Below, in pieces: positions 15,931-24,020 of a DNA stretch of 64,000 bases. The stretch's first letter is position 1. The number at the start of each line of letters is the position of its first letter. The stretch covers positions 4,960,001 to 5,024,000 of the forward strand of contig OZ245851.1 of the NCBI GenBank assembly GCA_965228975.1. Reading direction: 5' to 3'. The position numbers and the translations under genes were made by a program. Origin of the DNA: JAJFJD01 sp965228975 (GTDB lineage Bacteria; Pseudomonadota; Alphaproteobacteria; UBA8366). A model generated the notes under the pieces. That model saw only the letters and a program-made list of their open reading frames with translations, made no database searches and had not been told where the DNA came from.

Positions 15931-16257
15931 ATGACCACAATTGCCGCATATATCGGTGCCGCTCTTGCAGAGATCGCCGGATGCTTCGCGTTCTGGGCGT
16001 GGCTCCGTCTCGACAAGTCGATCTGGTGGCTCGTGCCTGGCATGACCTCATTGGCACTCTTCGCCTATCTGCTGACCCTTGCCGACGTTCAGGCGGCAGG
16101 GCGTGCCTACGCGGCTTACGGAGGCGTCTACATCGCCGCATCGCTGATGTGGCTCTGGGTCGTAGAGGGCGTCGGTCCCGATCGCTGGGATTTGATCGGC
16201 GCCAGTGTTGTCTTGATTGGGGCCGGTATCATCCTCTTCGCGCCACATAGTTCTTGA
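15931..16257 (+). CDS. YnfA/UPF0060 family small membrane protein
   Basis: Four-helix membrane protein of 108 aa, the normal length for the UPF0060/YnfA family. The conserved start (AALAEIAGCFAFWAWLRL) and end (DLIGASVVLIGAGIILF) are visible. The family is related to small multidrug exporters. It follows the NHL gene after 125 bp and reads towards the second merR; members are often found at the edge of mer operons. Confidence 0.88.
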   Translation: MTTIAAYIGAALAEIAGCFAFWAWLRLDKSIWWLVPGMTSLALFAYLLTLADVQAAGRAYAAYGGVYIAASLMWLWVVEGVGPDRWDLIGASVVLIGAGIILFAPHSS

Positions 16258-16286
16258 GCGGTATCGATGTTCATCGTCGCGTATCG

Positions 16287-16706
16287 TCATTCTGCATCCT
16301 GCAAGGCGTCGATGATCGGACAGTCCGGAACGTCGCCACCTTGACACTTGGCCGACACCTCGGAAAGCATCACCTCCAATCGTCGCAGATCGGTGATTTT
16401 CTTTCGGATGCTGTCGAGGTGGCTCTGGGTAAGAGCCAGCACTTCGCCGCAGGTATACGCATTGGAATCAACGAGGCTGAGCAAGCTGCGCAACTCGTCG
16501 ATAGAGAATCCGAGTTCCCGTCCGCGCAGGATGAAGCCGAGCCGCGCCTGATCCGCGGGTTCGTAAAGTCGGTGGCCGCCGTCGGACCGGCCAGGTTCTG
16601 CCAGCAATCCGATCTTCTCGTAGTAGCGGATCGTCTCGATGTTGCAGCCCGAGCGCTTCGACAATTCGCCGCGCTTGATCGGACCTCTCGCCGACGTGAA
16701 CGCCAT
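16287..16706 (-). CDS. merR: Mercury-responsive regulator MerR (copy 2)
   Basis: MerR regulator of 139 aa, transcribed away from merT. The DNA-binding part reads IKRGELSKRSGCNIETIRYYE. Cys86, Cys121 and Cys129 are the metal-binding set, with a spacing one residue shorter than in Tn501 MerR. It is only distantly similar to the first MerR in this window, so the two operons were probably acquired separately. It likely controls the divergent promoter at 16722-16752 as well as itself. Confidence 0.92.
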   Translation of the reverse strand: MAFTSARGPIKRGELSKRSGCNIETIRYYEKIGLLAEPGRSDGGHRLYEPADQARLGFILRGRELGFSIDELRSLLSLVDSNAYTCGEVLALTQSHLDSIRKKITDLRRLEVMLSEVSAKCQGGDVPDCPIIDALQDAE

Positions 16707-16721
16707 TCCGTAAAATACCTC

Positions 16722-16752
16722 TTGAGCCTGTAGTTACTACAGCCCCTAAGTT
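16722..16752 (+). promoter_or_regulatory. MerR operator/promoter of merT operon
   Basis: -35 TTGAGC (16722-16727) and -10 TAAGTT (16747-16752) are separated by 19 bp, with the perfect dyad CTGTAGT-T-ACTACAG (16728-16742) between them. This is the overlong-spacer architecture activated by metal-loaded MerR. Transcription should begin near 16759. Confidence 0.85.
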
Positions 16753-16782
16753 AGCATGCATTGGAAGATTGGAGCAAATATT

Positions 16783-17181
16783 GTGGCTCAAGCCGATGAG
16801 CATGTGGGAGTAAGCACCGCGACTGGCGACGAAGGCCGCAAAACCTGGGTTGCCGCCGGCGGAATCCTGGGTGCGATTGCCGCTTCGTCCTGCTGCATCC
16901 TGCCCCTTGTGTTGTTCAGTCTTGGGGCCGGGGGCGCATGGATCGGTAACCTCACTGCCCTTGCACCCTATCAGCCGATCTTCGTGGCCATCACGGTCGG
17001 CTTTCTCGGTTACGGCTATTGGCTTGTCTATCGCAAGCCCAAAGCAGTCTGTGCCGATGAGTCGGCCTGCGCCCGGCCATTACCCAATCGGATCGTGAAG
17101 CTGGCCCTGTGGCTTGCGACGGCACTGGTCGCGGCGGCGATTGTCTTTCCGTACGTCGCGCCGATGTTGCTCGGCACTTAG
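16783..17181 (+). CDS. merT: Mercuric ion transporter MerT
   Basis: Inner-membrane Hg(II) importer (132 aa) with three membrane helices. The Cys pair SSCCILPLV lies in helix 1, and a cytoplasmic loop pair (VCADESAC) precedes helix 3. I chose GTG 16783, which has GGAG 8 bases upstream. The ATG at 16756 lies only 4 bp after the -10 box, before the expected transcript start. It is the first gene of the operon. Confidence 0.93.
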   Translation: MAQADEHVGVSTATGDEGRKTWVAAGGILGAIAASSCCILPLVLFSLGAGGAWIGNLTALAPYQPIFVAITVGFLGYGYWLVYRKPKAVCADESACARPLPNRIVKLALWLATALVAAAIVFPYVAPMLLGT

Positions 17182-17207
17182 AAACCTAGAGAAGGAGAGC
17201 CATCAGC

Positions 17208-17492
17208 ATGAAGGCCACCCTTAGAACGGTTATTTTCGCCGGGACTCTTTTAACCGCGACCTCGGCATTCGCGGGGGAGCAGACCGTGACCCTGGAGGTC
17301 AGCGGGATGACCTGCGCGTCCTGTCCCTACATCGTCAAGCAGACTCTGGCCGCTGTCGATGGCGTGACGGATGTTGAAGTCTCATTCGCGGAGAAATCCG
17401 CGGTCGTCACTTATGACGACAGCAAAACCGAAGTGGCGGCGCTAACCGCCGCGACTGGCAAAATGGGCTTTCCCTCCACGGTGAAAGAATAG
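17208..17492 (+). CDS. merP: Periplasmic mercury-binding protein MerP
   Basis: Exported HMA-domain protein (94 aa) that binds Hg(II) in the periplasm and hands it to MerT. The signal peptide ends near AFAGE, and GMTCASCPYIVKQTL carries the metal cysteines. AGAAGGAGAG precedes the ATG. It follows merT by 26 bp. Confidence 0.95.
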   Translation: MKATLRTVIFAGTLLTATSAFAGEQTVTLEVSGMTCASCPYIVKQTLAAVDGVTDVEVSFAEKSAVVTYDDSKTEVAALTAATGKMGFPSTVKE

Positions 17493-17498
17493 ACCACC

Positions 17499-17744
17499 GT
17501 GAATGAAAAACTCCTCGCCGGTCTTGTCGCCGCTGTTGCCATCGCGCCCCTCTGTGCCGTGTGCATTCTTGGGCCGGCAGTGATCGCCTCGATTTTCACG
17601 GGCATTGCGTCCAGGTTAGGCGGTTTCGATGTGGCTGTGACGGCGGGCCTTGCCTTTGTCGCGGGAATCACCGTGCTCGCGATTGTCCGTAAGCGCAAGG
17701 GGCGGCGGACCCCGGCAATGCCGGCAGGAGAGACCAGCCAATGA
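17499..17744 (+). CDS. Small Cys-containing membrane protein of the mer operon
   Basis: Two-helix membrane protein of 81 aa with a Cys pair (APLCAVCILGPA) inside the first helix and a basic C-terminal tail. It starts at GTG 17499, just after merP, and overlaps merF by four bases. The layout (short, two helices, intramembrane Cys pair) is like MerE/MerF mercury transporters, but I cannot assign it to either. A role in Hg(II) uptake is inferred. Confidence 0.75.
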   Translation: MNEKLLAGLVAAVAIAPLCAVCILGPAVIASIFTGIASRLGGFDVAVTAGLAFVAGITVLAIVRKRKGRRTPAMPAGETSQ

Positions 17745-18139
17745 ACGACAAAAAACTACTTCGCACGGGCTCCATAGGGGCGACCATCGCCGCCATTTGT
17801 TGTTTCACGCCCGCCCTGGTCGTTCTCGTCGGGTTTGTGGGACTATCGGCGGTCGTCGGCTGGCTGGACTATGGCTTGTTCCCGATCTTGTTCGCCTCCA
17901 TGGGGCTGATCGCCTATGCGCTTTATCTGCGCTCGGGACGCAAAGGTTCGTCGCCGACGCCCGTGATCGTCGTGGCGGTCGTTGCGCTTTCCGCGCTCCT
18001 CTTCTGGCTCGAATTCAGATACGCGCTGCGCATCTCCATAGCGGCCGCCGTCGCCGTTGCGGCCTACGCATACTATCTGCGGGCCCGTATACGGCGGCAA
18101 AGCGGCCAATCGGCCGAGACGAAGGAAACAATTTCATGA
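17741..18139 (+). CDS. merF: MerF-like mercury transporter with extended C-terminus
   Basis: The N-terminal 80 residues match MerF: AAICCFTPALVVLVGFVGLSAVVG with the vicinal Cys pair, then a second helix. The protein is 132 aa instead of about 80, because two further membrane segments (residues about 68-110) and a basic tail are added. It is coupled by ATGA to the preceding gene and to merA. Confidence 0.85.
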   Translation: MNDKKLLRTGSIGATIAAICCFTPALVVLVGFVGLSAVVGWLDYGLFPILFASMGLIAYALYLRSGRKGSSPTPVIVVAVVALSALLFWLEFRYALRISIAAAVAVAAYAYYLRARIRRQSGQSAETKETIS

Positions 18140-19566
18140 GCCAAACCTGCTGTTCGCCACCGAAACAAAACGGCCGTTACGATCTCGCCGTTATCGGCGC
18201 GGGATCGGCCGGCTTTTCGGCCGCCATCACCGCCGCCGATCTCGGCGCGCAGGTGGCCCTGATCGGTCACGGAACGATTGGCGGGACCTGCGTCAATGTG
18301 GGCTGCGTGCCTTCGAAAGCGTTGATCCGCGCCGCTGAGGCGATCCACCATGCCAATTCCGCGTCCCGGTTTGCCGGGGTCGAGGCGGCGGGCCGGGTCA
18401 AAGATTGGAACGCGCTGCGGGCGCAGAAAGATGAGCTGGTGACCTCGCTCCGCCAGACCAAATACATCGACCTGCTCCCGGCCTACAATGGCGTTGCCTA
18501 CCTCGAAGGAAAGGCTCGTCTTGGGAACGGCGGCGTTCTCGTTGGCGGAGAGCACATCGATGCCGGCAAGGTCATTATTGCGACGGGATCGCACGAGTTC
18601 GTGCCGGCTATCCCCGGCATCGAGGACATTCCCTACCTGACCAGCACGACGGCTTTTGAAATGGAAAACCTGCCCGAATCCATGCTTGTGATCGGCGGGG
18701 GCTATATCGGTTGCGAGCTGGCGCAGATGTTTGTTCGTGCCGGCGTGAGGGTAACAATCCTGTTCCGCAGCCGCCTTTTACCGGAAGGCGATGCCGAGAT
18801 TAGCAAGGCGCTGGCGAGCTATTTCGAAGATGAAGGAATCACCGTGCAGCGGGTGGATGCGTATGAGAGCATCCATACGGACGACGACGGCATTGCCCTC
18901 ACAGCGACCATAGACGGCTCCGCCGAAACCCTCGAGGCGGAACGCGTTCTGCTAAGCGCCGGCCGCAAAGCCAACACCGAAGGCGTGGGCTTACAAGAAG
19001 CCGGTGTAAATCTACTTCCGAATGGTGGGATCGAGGTCGACGACCGCATGCGCACGAGCAAGGCGGGTGTCTATGCCGCTGGCGATGTGACCGGGCGCGA
19101 CCAGTTCGTTTATATGGCCGCCTATGGCGCGAAGATCGCAGCATTCAATGCTTTGAACGGTGATGGTCGAAGCTACGATAATCTGACGATGCCGGCGGTC
19201 GTCTTTACCGACCCGCAGGTGGCGAGCGTCGGCCTCACAGAAGCGGCGGCCAGGGCGCAAGGAATCGACGCGAAGACCTCCGTTCTGTCCTTGGACAATG
19301 TTCCGCGCGCGCTTGCGGCGCGTGATACCCGTGGGTTGATCAAACTGGTCGCCGACAGTGCGAGCGGCAAGCTGATAGGCGCCCATATCCTGGCGCCCGA
19401 GGGCGCCGACAGCATTCAGACCGCTGCAATCGCTATCAAGCATGGTATGACCTACGCTGAACTCGGAGACATGATCTTCCCGTACCTCACCACGGTCGAA
19501 GGTTTGAAGCTCGCTGCCCAGACCTTCGACATGGACGTGTCCAAGCTCTCGTGCTGTGCCGGGTGA
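18136..19566 (+). CDS. merA: Mercuric reductase MerA (without NmerA domain)
   Basis: FAD-dependent NADPH:Hg(II) oxidoreductase of 476 aa that reduces Hg(II) to Hg(0). The FAD motif GAGSAG is at residues 21-26, the redox pair Cys52/Cys57 lies in GTCVNVGCVPSK, and the C-terminal Hg-binding pair Cys473-Cys474 ends the chain. The N-terminal HMA domain found in Tn501 MerA is absent; a CC pair at residues 5-6 remains. ATG 18136 overlaps merF; the reading frame is open for another 486 bases upstream but that part is merF in a different frame. Confidence 0.97.
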   Translation: MSQTCCSPPKQNGRYDLAVIGAGSAGFSAAITAADLGAQVALIGHGTIGGTCVNVGCVPSKALIRAAEAIHHANSASRFAGVEAAGRVKDWNALRAQKDELVTSLRQTKYIDLLPAYNGVAYLEGKARLGNGGVLVGGEHIDAGKVIIATGSHEFVPAIPGIEDIPYLTSTTAFEMENLPESMLVIGGGYIGCELAQMFVRAGVRVTILFRSRLLPEGDAEISKALASYFEDEGITVQRVDAYESIHTDDDGIALTATIDGSAETLEAERVLLSAGRKANTEGVGLQEAGVNLLPNGGIEVDDRMRTSKAGVYAAGDVTGRDQFVYMAAYGAKIAAFNALNGDGRSYDNLTMPAVVFTDPQVASVGLTEAAARAQGIDAKTSVLSLDNVPRALAARDTRGLIKLVADSASGKLIGAHILAPEGADSIQTAAIAIKHGMTYAELGDMIFPYLTTVEGLKLAAQTFDMDVSKLSCCAG

Positions 19567-19637
19567 AGCCGAGGATACAGATTCCTGCGGCAAATTGGAC
19601 CTGGACAGAGGTTTGAAGGGATATTACTTGTTGGATT

Positions 19638-19976
19638 ATGAGTAAACTCGCTCGCTTTCTTGTGATCGTCTTGCTCGCGGCATTTGCCGTGGGAATGGTC
19701 GCCCACGCGGCGAGCGCGACGAGCATGGCCGTGAAAATGTCGCTGGCCGATACGAACGGCGGCAATATGGGAGATTGCCCTGACTGCTCCGGGGATGAAG
19801 GCAGAGTTCCTCTCTGCGACCAGGTCTGCGTGACTCCTTTTGTGGCTGTGCCGGCTAGCGCTGCGCTGCCTCTGCCGCTGTTCCCGTACAATCATGTCAA
19901 CCTTCCATTAGGCGACTCCACCAGCTTGTCTGGTCCGCCCGATCCATATCCTCCCCGAACCAACATCCTGATCTGA
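19638..19976 (+). CDS. Small exported Cys-rich protein, unknown function
   Basis: A 112-residue exported protein with a signal peptide ending near SATSM. Two Cys clusters follow (GDCPDCSGDEG and LCDQVC), then a Pro-rich end. No named domain was recognised. It stands before the multicopper oxidase gene, as the protein at 6178-6585 stands before CopI. Metal or redox binding through the CxxC pairs is plausible, not shown. No gene lies in the 137 bp that follow. Confidence 0.6.
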   Translation: MSKLARFLVIVLLAAFAVGMVAHAASATSMAVKMSLADTNGGNMGDCPDCSGDEGRVPLCDQVCVTPFVAVPASAALPLPLFPYNHVNLPLGDSTSLSGPPDPYPPRTNILI

Positions 19977-20113
19977 CACTACCCGGACTCCGTCCGTAGC
20001 AAGGTGTCAGCTGATCGCGTGTGCCCCTTTTTGGGTTGCGCAAGATCGTAATCCTGCATTGAGGCGCGAGCGCGCCACGACGCAGGTGGCAGAACCATCA
20101 GGATGGTGGACCC

Positions 20114-21604
20114 ATGTCCCACTTTCTTTCGACGACGCTCACGCGTCGAGCGTTCCTAGCATCGACGGGCGCTGTCACGGTCGGTGCGATACTCCCGTTC
20201 TCGATCTCCCGACCGGTCCATGCGGCATCTGTGACGGATGTCAGGCTGCGCGCGGCGCCGGACCGTATCCGCCTTGTCCCTGAACCGCACGGCGAGACAC
20301 CGGCCTGGTGCTACAACGGCCTCGTCCCCGGCCCGGAGATTCGCGTGCGCCAGGGCGAGCGCCTGCGGATTGCCGTCGAAAACAGCCTCGACGAAGAGAC
20401 CACCGTCCACTGGCATGGTGTGCGCTTGCCGAACGCTATGGACGGCGTGCCGCACCTGACGCAGCGGCCGATCGGCCCAGGCGAGACATTCGTCTACGAG
20501 TTTGACGGGGTCGATGCCGGCACCTTTTGGTACCACCCGCACCAGCGCAGCTTCGAGCAGGTGGGGCGCGGTCTGTATGGCCCGCTTATCGTCGAGGAAC
20601 CAGAGCCAATCCGGGTCGATCGCGACGTGACCTGGGTGCTCGACGACTGGCGCCTTACGAAGTCCGCCGCCATCAGCGACGATTTCGGAAACGGGCACGA
20701 CATGAGCCACAACGGCCGGGTCGGCAACACGGTCACTATCAATGGTCGCGTGCCGGACACCTTCGTGGCCAAGCAAGGGGAACGGATTCGCCTGCGCCTC
20801 ATCAACGCCGCGAACGCACGAATATTCGGCCTCGAATTTCAAGGCCACGAACCCATGGTGATCGCGCTCGACGGTCAGCCCGTGACGCCCCATGCGCCGG
20901 ACGGTGGGCTCGTCGCCTTGGGTCCGGCGATGCGCGCCGACGTCGTTCTCGACATGGCGGGGAAGCCGGGTAGTCGGGTCTCCGTGATCGACCGGTTCTA
21001 CCGAGGGCTCGAATACCGGCTGGTCGATCTCGCCTATGACTCCGCGCCGCTCAGGGACCGTGCGCCCGACTGGTCTTTGGAGCTGCCGGCCAACCCCCTG
21101 CCGGAACCCGACCTACGCACCGCCGCTCGTCACGATGTTGCTTTCAACGGCGGCATGATGGGCGGGATGGTCATGGCCGAGATGGGCGGCAGCATGGGCG
21201 ATGGTTCATCGGGCGGAATGATGGGTGGTGGCATGATGGGGCGCATGGGCCCGATGATGGGGATGATGCACTCCGGCAAGATCTGGTTCATCAACGGCAA
21301 AGCGGCCGAAGGTCACATCATGGAACCGATGTTGACGCTGGACCGCGACCGGTCGCACGTCATCGCCATGACCAACGCGACCGCTTGGCATCACCCCATC
21401 CACCTGCACGGCCATTCCTTCCGCGTGATCGCGCGCAACGGCCAGCCGACACGCCACCGCGAATGGCAGGACACGGTGCTTATGGCGCCGCGTGAAAAGG
21501 TCGAGATCGCCCTCGTCGCCGACAACCCCGGCGACTGGATGTTCCACTGCCACATCCTCGAACACCAGGCGGGGGGGATGATGGGCGTCATCCGCGTTGC
21601 CTGA
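20114..21604 (+). CDS. Tat-exported multicopper oxidase
   Basis: Periplasmic multicopper oxidase (496 aa) of the CueO/McoA kind, which oxidises Cu(I) and similar substrates. A Tat signal (TRRAFLA) starts it. All four copper clusters are present: HWHG (about residue 97), HPHQ, HPIHLHGH and HCHILEHQAGGMM. A Met/Gly-rich insert (residues about 345-380, GGMMGGGMMGRM) precedes the third cupredoxin domain and is typical of Cu(I)-handling members. It opens a dense operon with two cytochromes c, so electrons might be passed to or from haem. Confidence 0.95.
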   Translation: MSHFLSTTLTRRAFLASTGAVTVGAILPFSISRPVHAASVTDVRLRAAPDRIRLVPEPHGETPAWCYNGLVPGPEIRVRQGERLRIAVENSLDEETTVHWHGVRLPNAMDGVPHLTQRPIGPGETFVYEFDGVDAGTFWYHPHQRSFEQVGRGLYGPLIVEEPEPIRVDRDVTWVLDDWRLTKSAAISDDFGNGHDMSHNGRVGNTVTINGRVPDTFVAKQGERIRLRLINAANARIFGLEFQGHEPMVIALDGQPVTPHAPDGGLVALGPAMRADVVLDMAGKPGSRVSVIDRFYRGLEYRLVDLAYDSAPLRDRAPDWSLELPANPLPEPDLRTAARHDVAFNGGMMGGMVMAEMGGSMGDGSSGGMMGGGMMGRMGPMMGMMHSGKIWFINGKAAEGHIMEPMLTLDRDRSHVIAMTNATAWHHPIHLHGHSFRVIARNGQPTRHREWQDTVLMAPREKVEIALVADNPGDWMFHCHILEHQAGGMMGVIRVA

Positions 21605-21618
21605 ACGGAGCACAGGTC

Positions 21619-22329
21619 ATGAAACATTTGCTGGTCGTGCTAACTCTTACCGCAGCAGCGGCGTTACCCTCCGCTGCTGCCGCCGAGGGCGATGTGGTAC
21701 GTGGCGCACAGGTGTACCGAGCCTGCGTTGCCTGCCACGCGCTTGAGCCTGGCCTTCATCTCACCGGCCCGAGCCTTGGCGGTATCTGGAACCGGCCAGC
21801 GGGCCGGGCGGAAGGGTTCACCCGCTATTCGGACGCGCTACGCGACGCCGACTTTCCCTGGGACGCGGCGGCGTTCAACGCCTGGCTCGCGAACCCTCAG
21901 GCGATGATCGAGGGCACTTCGATGGTTTTCCGCGGTATCGCGGACGCGGGTGCGCGCGCAGATCTTATTGCCTTTCTCGAACGCGCCGGGGGGCCTGAGG
22001 GCGCAACGCAGCTCGTGGCCAACGGCGTGATCCCTGAGGTCTATCTGCGCGGTCAGGCGCCAAAGCCGATACGCGATGCGCCAGACAATGCGCGCGTGGT
22101 CGCGATGCGCCATTGCGGCGACGGATACACCATCGAGACTGCCGATGGCACACACGCTGTCCACTGGGAAAAGAACATCCGACTGAAGATCGACAGCACC
22201 GAAACCGGACCGCCGCCGAGGTTCGGTGTGATCCTCGGCGCCGGCATGCAGGGCGACCGCTATTCGGTCATCTTCGGCAGTCTTGCCGACCTGGAACGCC
22301 TCGTGTCGGAAAGCTGCAAAGACCGCTGA
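21619..22329 (+). CDS. c-type cytochrome with extra C-terminal domain
   Basis: Exported protein of 236 aa. The signal peptide is followed by a class I cytochrome c domain with haem motif CVACH near residues 35-39 and an axial Met in the GTSMVF region. A C-terminal domain of about 100 residues (from residue 135, with two lone cysteines) has no recognised family. It begins 14 bp after the oxidase gene, so the oxidase may donate to or accept electrons from this haem. Confidence 0.88.
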   Translation: MKHLLVVLTLTAAAALPSAAAAEGDVVRGAQVYRACVACHALEPGLHLTGPSLGGIWNRPAGRAEGFTRYSDALRDADFPWDAAAFNAWLANPQAMIEGTSMVFRGIADAGARADLIAFLERAGGPEGATQLVANGVIPEVYLRGQAPKPIRDAPDNARVVAMRHCGDGYTIETADGTHAVHWEKNIRLKIDSTETGPPPRFGVILGAGMQGDRYSVIFGSLADLERLVSESCKDR

Positions 22330-22350
22330 AACCAGCAAAGGAGAACTCAC

Positions 22351-22797
22351 ATGCGCAAACTCATCATCGCGATCTCTTCCGCAGCCGTACTTGGCGGCGG
22401 GACATATCTGGCGACCGGTACGAATGCCGCTGCCGAAGAGGTCACCCTTTACAAGAACCCGCAATGCGGATGCTGCGAGAACTATGCCAATTACCTGCGC
22501 GACAATGGCTTCACCGTGACAGTCAAGCCGACCCACGAACTCGTGCCCATGAGCCGTGAAGCCGGTATCCCGGACGACTTCCAGGGTTGCCACCTCGCCT
22601 TCATCGAAAACTACGTGGTGAGCGGCCACGTGCCGGTTGACACGGTCAACAGGCTTCTGACCGAACGACCGGACATCAAGGGAGTCACTTTGCCCGGAAT
22701 GCCCATGGGCTCGCCGGGTATGAACGGCGTCAAGCGCCAGCCTTTCACGGTCTACGAGATCGGCGAGGGCCAGCCCAAGGTCTACGCAGTCGAATGA
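22351..22797 (+). CDS. DUF411 metal-binding protein
   Basis: Exported 148-residue DUF411 protein with a thioredoxin-like start (VTLYKNPQCGCCENYANYL) that contains the CxCC cysteines. A further Cys lies in FQGCHLA and a Met/Pro-rich end follows (PGMPMGSPGM). DUF411 proteins are regular members of copper/silver clusters. AAAGGAG precedes the ATG. Its stop overlaps the next cytochrome gene by four bases. Confidence 0.92.
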   Translation: MRKLIIAISSAAVLGGGTYLATGTNAAAEEVTLYKNPQCGCCENYANYLRDNGFTVTVKPTHELVPMSREAGIPDDFQGCHLAFIENYVVSGHVPVDTVNRLLTERPDIKGVTLPGMPMGSPGMNGVKRQPFTVYEIGEGQPKVYAVE

Positions 22798-23279
22798 CGG
22801 TAAGCCCGAATATGCGTTTGCCGTCCGGCCTGCTTCTCGGTGCCCTGGCCCTCGCCGCAGCCGTCGCCGCTGGATGGGCGTTCTGGCCGTTATCTTCCTC
22901 CGGGCGCGCCGACCCGGACGACTCGCGCCAGGTGGCACTCGGAGAGGCAGTGTACCGGGCGAATTGCGCAAGCTGTCATGGTGCGAACCTAGAAGGCCAG
23001 CCGAACTGGCGCACCCGCAAACCCGATGGGCGGTTGCCGGCGCCGCCGCATGACGAGACCGGCCACACCTGGCATCACCCGGACGAGCAGCTGTTTCGCA
23101 TCACCAAACTGGGCGTCAAGCCACCACTGGCCCCGGAAGGGTACGAGAGCGACATGCCGGCGTTTGGGGAGGTGCTGACCGACGACGAAGTCTGGGCGGT
23201 GTTGGCCTTTATCAAGAGCCGTTGGCCGACAGAGGTTCTTGCCCGTCAGCCCTCAGCCGACAAAGGAGCGAGTCGATGA
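22794..23279 (+). CDS. Membrane-anchored cytochrome c
   Basis: 161-residue class I cytochrome c with an N-terminal membrane anchor (residues 12-35), haem motif CASCH and an axial Met in YESDMPAFG. Its stop overlaps the next small gene by ATGA. As the second haem protein of the operon it could link the oxidase system to the membrane respiratory chain. Confidence 0.9.
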   Translation: MTVSPNMRLPSGLLLGALALAAAVAAGWAFWPLSSSGRADPDDSRQVALGEAVYRANCASCHGANLEGQPNWRTRKPDGRLPAPPHDETGHTWHHPDEQLFRITKLGVKPPLAPEGYESDMPAFGEVLTDDEVWAVLAFIKSRWPTEVLARQPSADKGASR

Positions 23280-23425
23280 CGAACGAAATGATGAACGGCA
23301 TGGGCGGCATGATGTGGGGGATGGGGTTGCTCTGGTTGCTCGTCTTGGTGCTGGTAGGTCTCGGAATCGCAGCGCTCGTCAAGTACCTGTTCTTCAGCCA
23401 GCGTCGGAGGCATGACGATGATTGA
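23276..23425 (+). CDS. Small Met/Gly membrane protein (49 aa)
   Basis: A single membrane helix (LLWLLVLVLVGLGIAALV) follows a Met-rich start (MMNGMGGMMWGMG), and a short basic/acidic tail ends the chain. Start ATG 23276 overlaps the preceding stop, and the gene runs 14 bp into the next one. It resembles SHOCT-type small membrane proteins without the SHOCT tail. Function unknown. Confidence 0.75.
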   Translation: MTNEMMNGMGGMMWGMGLLWLLVLVLVGLGIAALVKYLFFSQRRRHDDD

Positions 23426-24020
23426 TTCGTCTCCGGCAACCGCGCCGGACCTGGAGCGGCAACGGACTTGGCCCCGCTCGGCATTCTTGATCCCCGTTGT
23501 CCTGTTCTTGGTGATCGGCGTGGCGCTCGGCTGGGGGCTCACAAGAAACCCGAGGGAAATCCCTTCGGCGCTGATCGGCAAGCCGGTTCCGGATTTCGCG
23601 CTGTCGCCCGTGCAGGGGCGCACCCTCGGGCTTTCGACCGCAGACCTTCGCGGGCAGGTCTCGTTGGTCAACGTCTTCGCGTCCTGGTGTACCGCCTGCC
23701 GTGCAGAGCACCCCCTTTTTATGCGGCTGTCCCGGTCCGGCGCCGTGCCGATCCATGGTCTGAATTACAAGGACCGGCCGGCCGACGCCGCCGAGTGGCT
23801 CGACAAGCTGGGCGACCCCTACATGCGGACGGGCGCCGACCTCGACGGCCGGGTCGGCATCGAGTGGGGCGTTTACGGCGTGCCGGAAACCTTCGTTGTG
23901 AGCGTCGATGGGACCATCGCATACAAGCACATCGGTCCCGTTACGCCGGAGGCGCTCAACGAGACGATCCTGCCGCTCGTCGAGCAACTGAGGTCCACGG
24001 GACAGGGGAGCCAGCCATGA
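23412..24020 (+). CDS. CcmG/DsbE-type thiol-disulfide protein
   Basis: Membrane-anchored thioredoxin-fold protein (202 aa), anchor at residues 22-45, periplasmic domain with WCTAC as the redox motif and the cis-Pro in YGVPETF. It matches the CcmG/DsbE group that reduces apocytochrome c before haem ligation, and two cytochromes c are encoded just upstream. Its stop is coupled to the next gene by ATGA. Confidence 0.88.
   Translation: MTMIDSSPATAPDLERQRTWPRSAFLIPVVLFLVIGVALGWGLTRNPREIPSALIGKPVPDFALSPVQGRTLGLSTADLRGQVSLVNVFASWCTACRAEHPLFMRLSRSGAVPIHGLNYKDRPADAAEWLDKLGDPYMRTGADLDGRVGIEWGVYGVPETFVVSVDGTIAYKHIGPVTPEALNETILPLVEQLRSTGQGSQP

Noticed and set aside
17650..18135. Possible 162-residue N-terminal extension of MerA
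   Set aside because: It overlaps merF in a different frame, shows no HMA motif, and the start at ATG 18136 fits the four-base overlap.
23468..24016. Long open frame before the TlpA-like gene that could fuse to it
   Set aside because: It is the CcmG/DsbE gene read in another frame; the signal peptide of the TlpA-like protein begins at ATG 24017, which overlaps the preceding stop.
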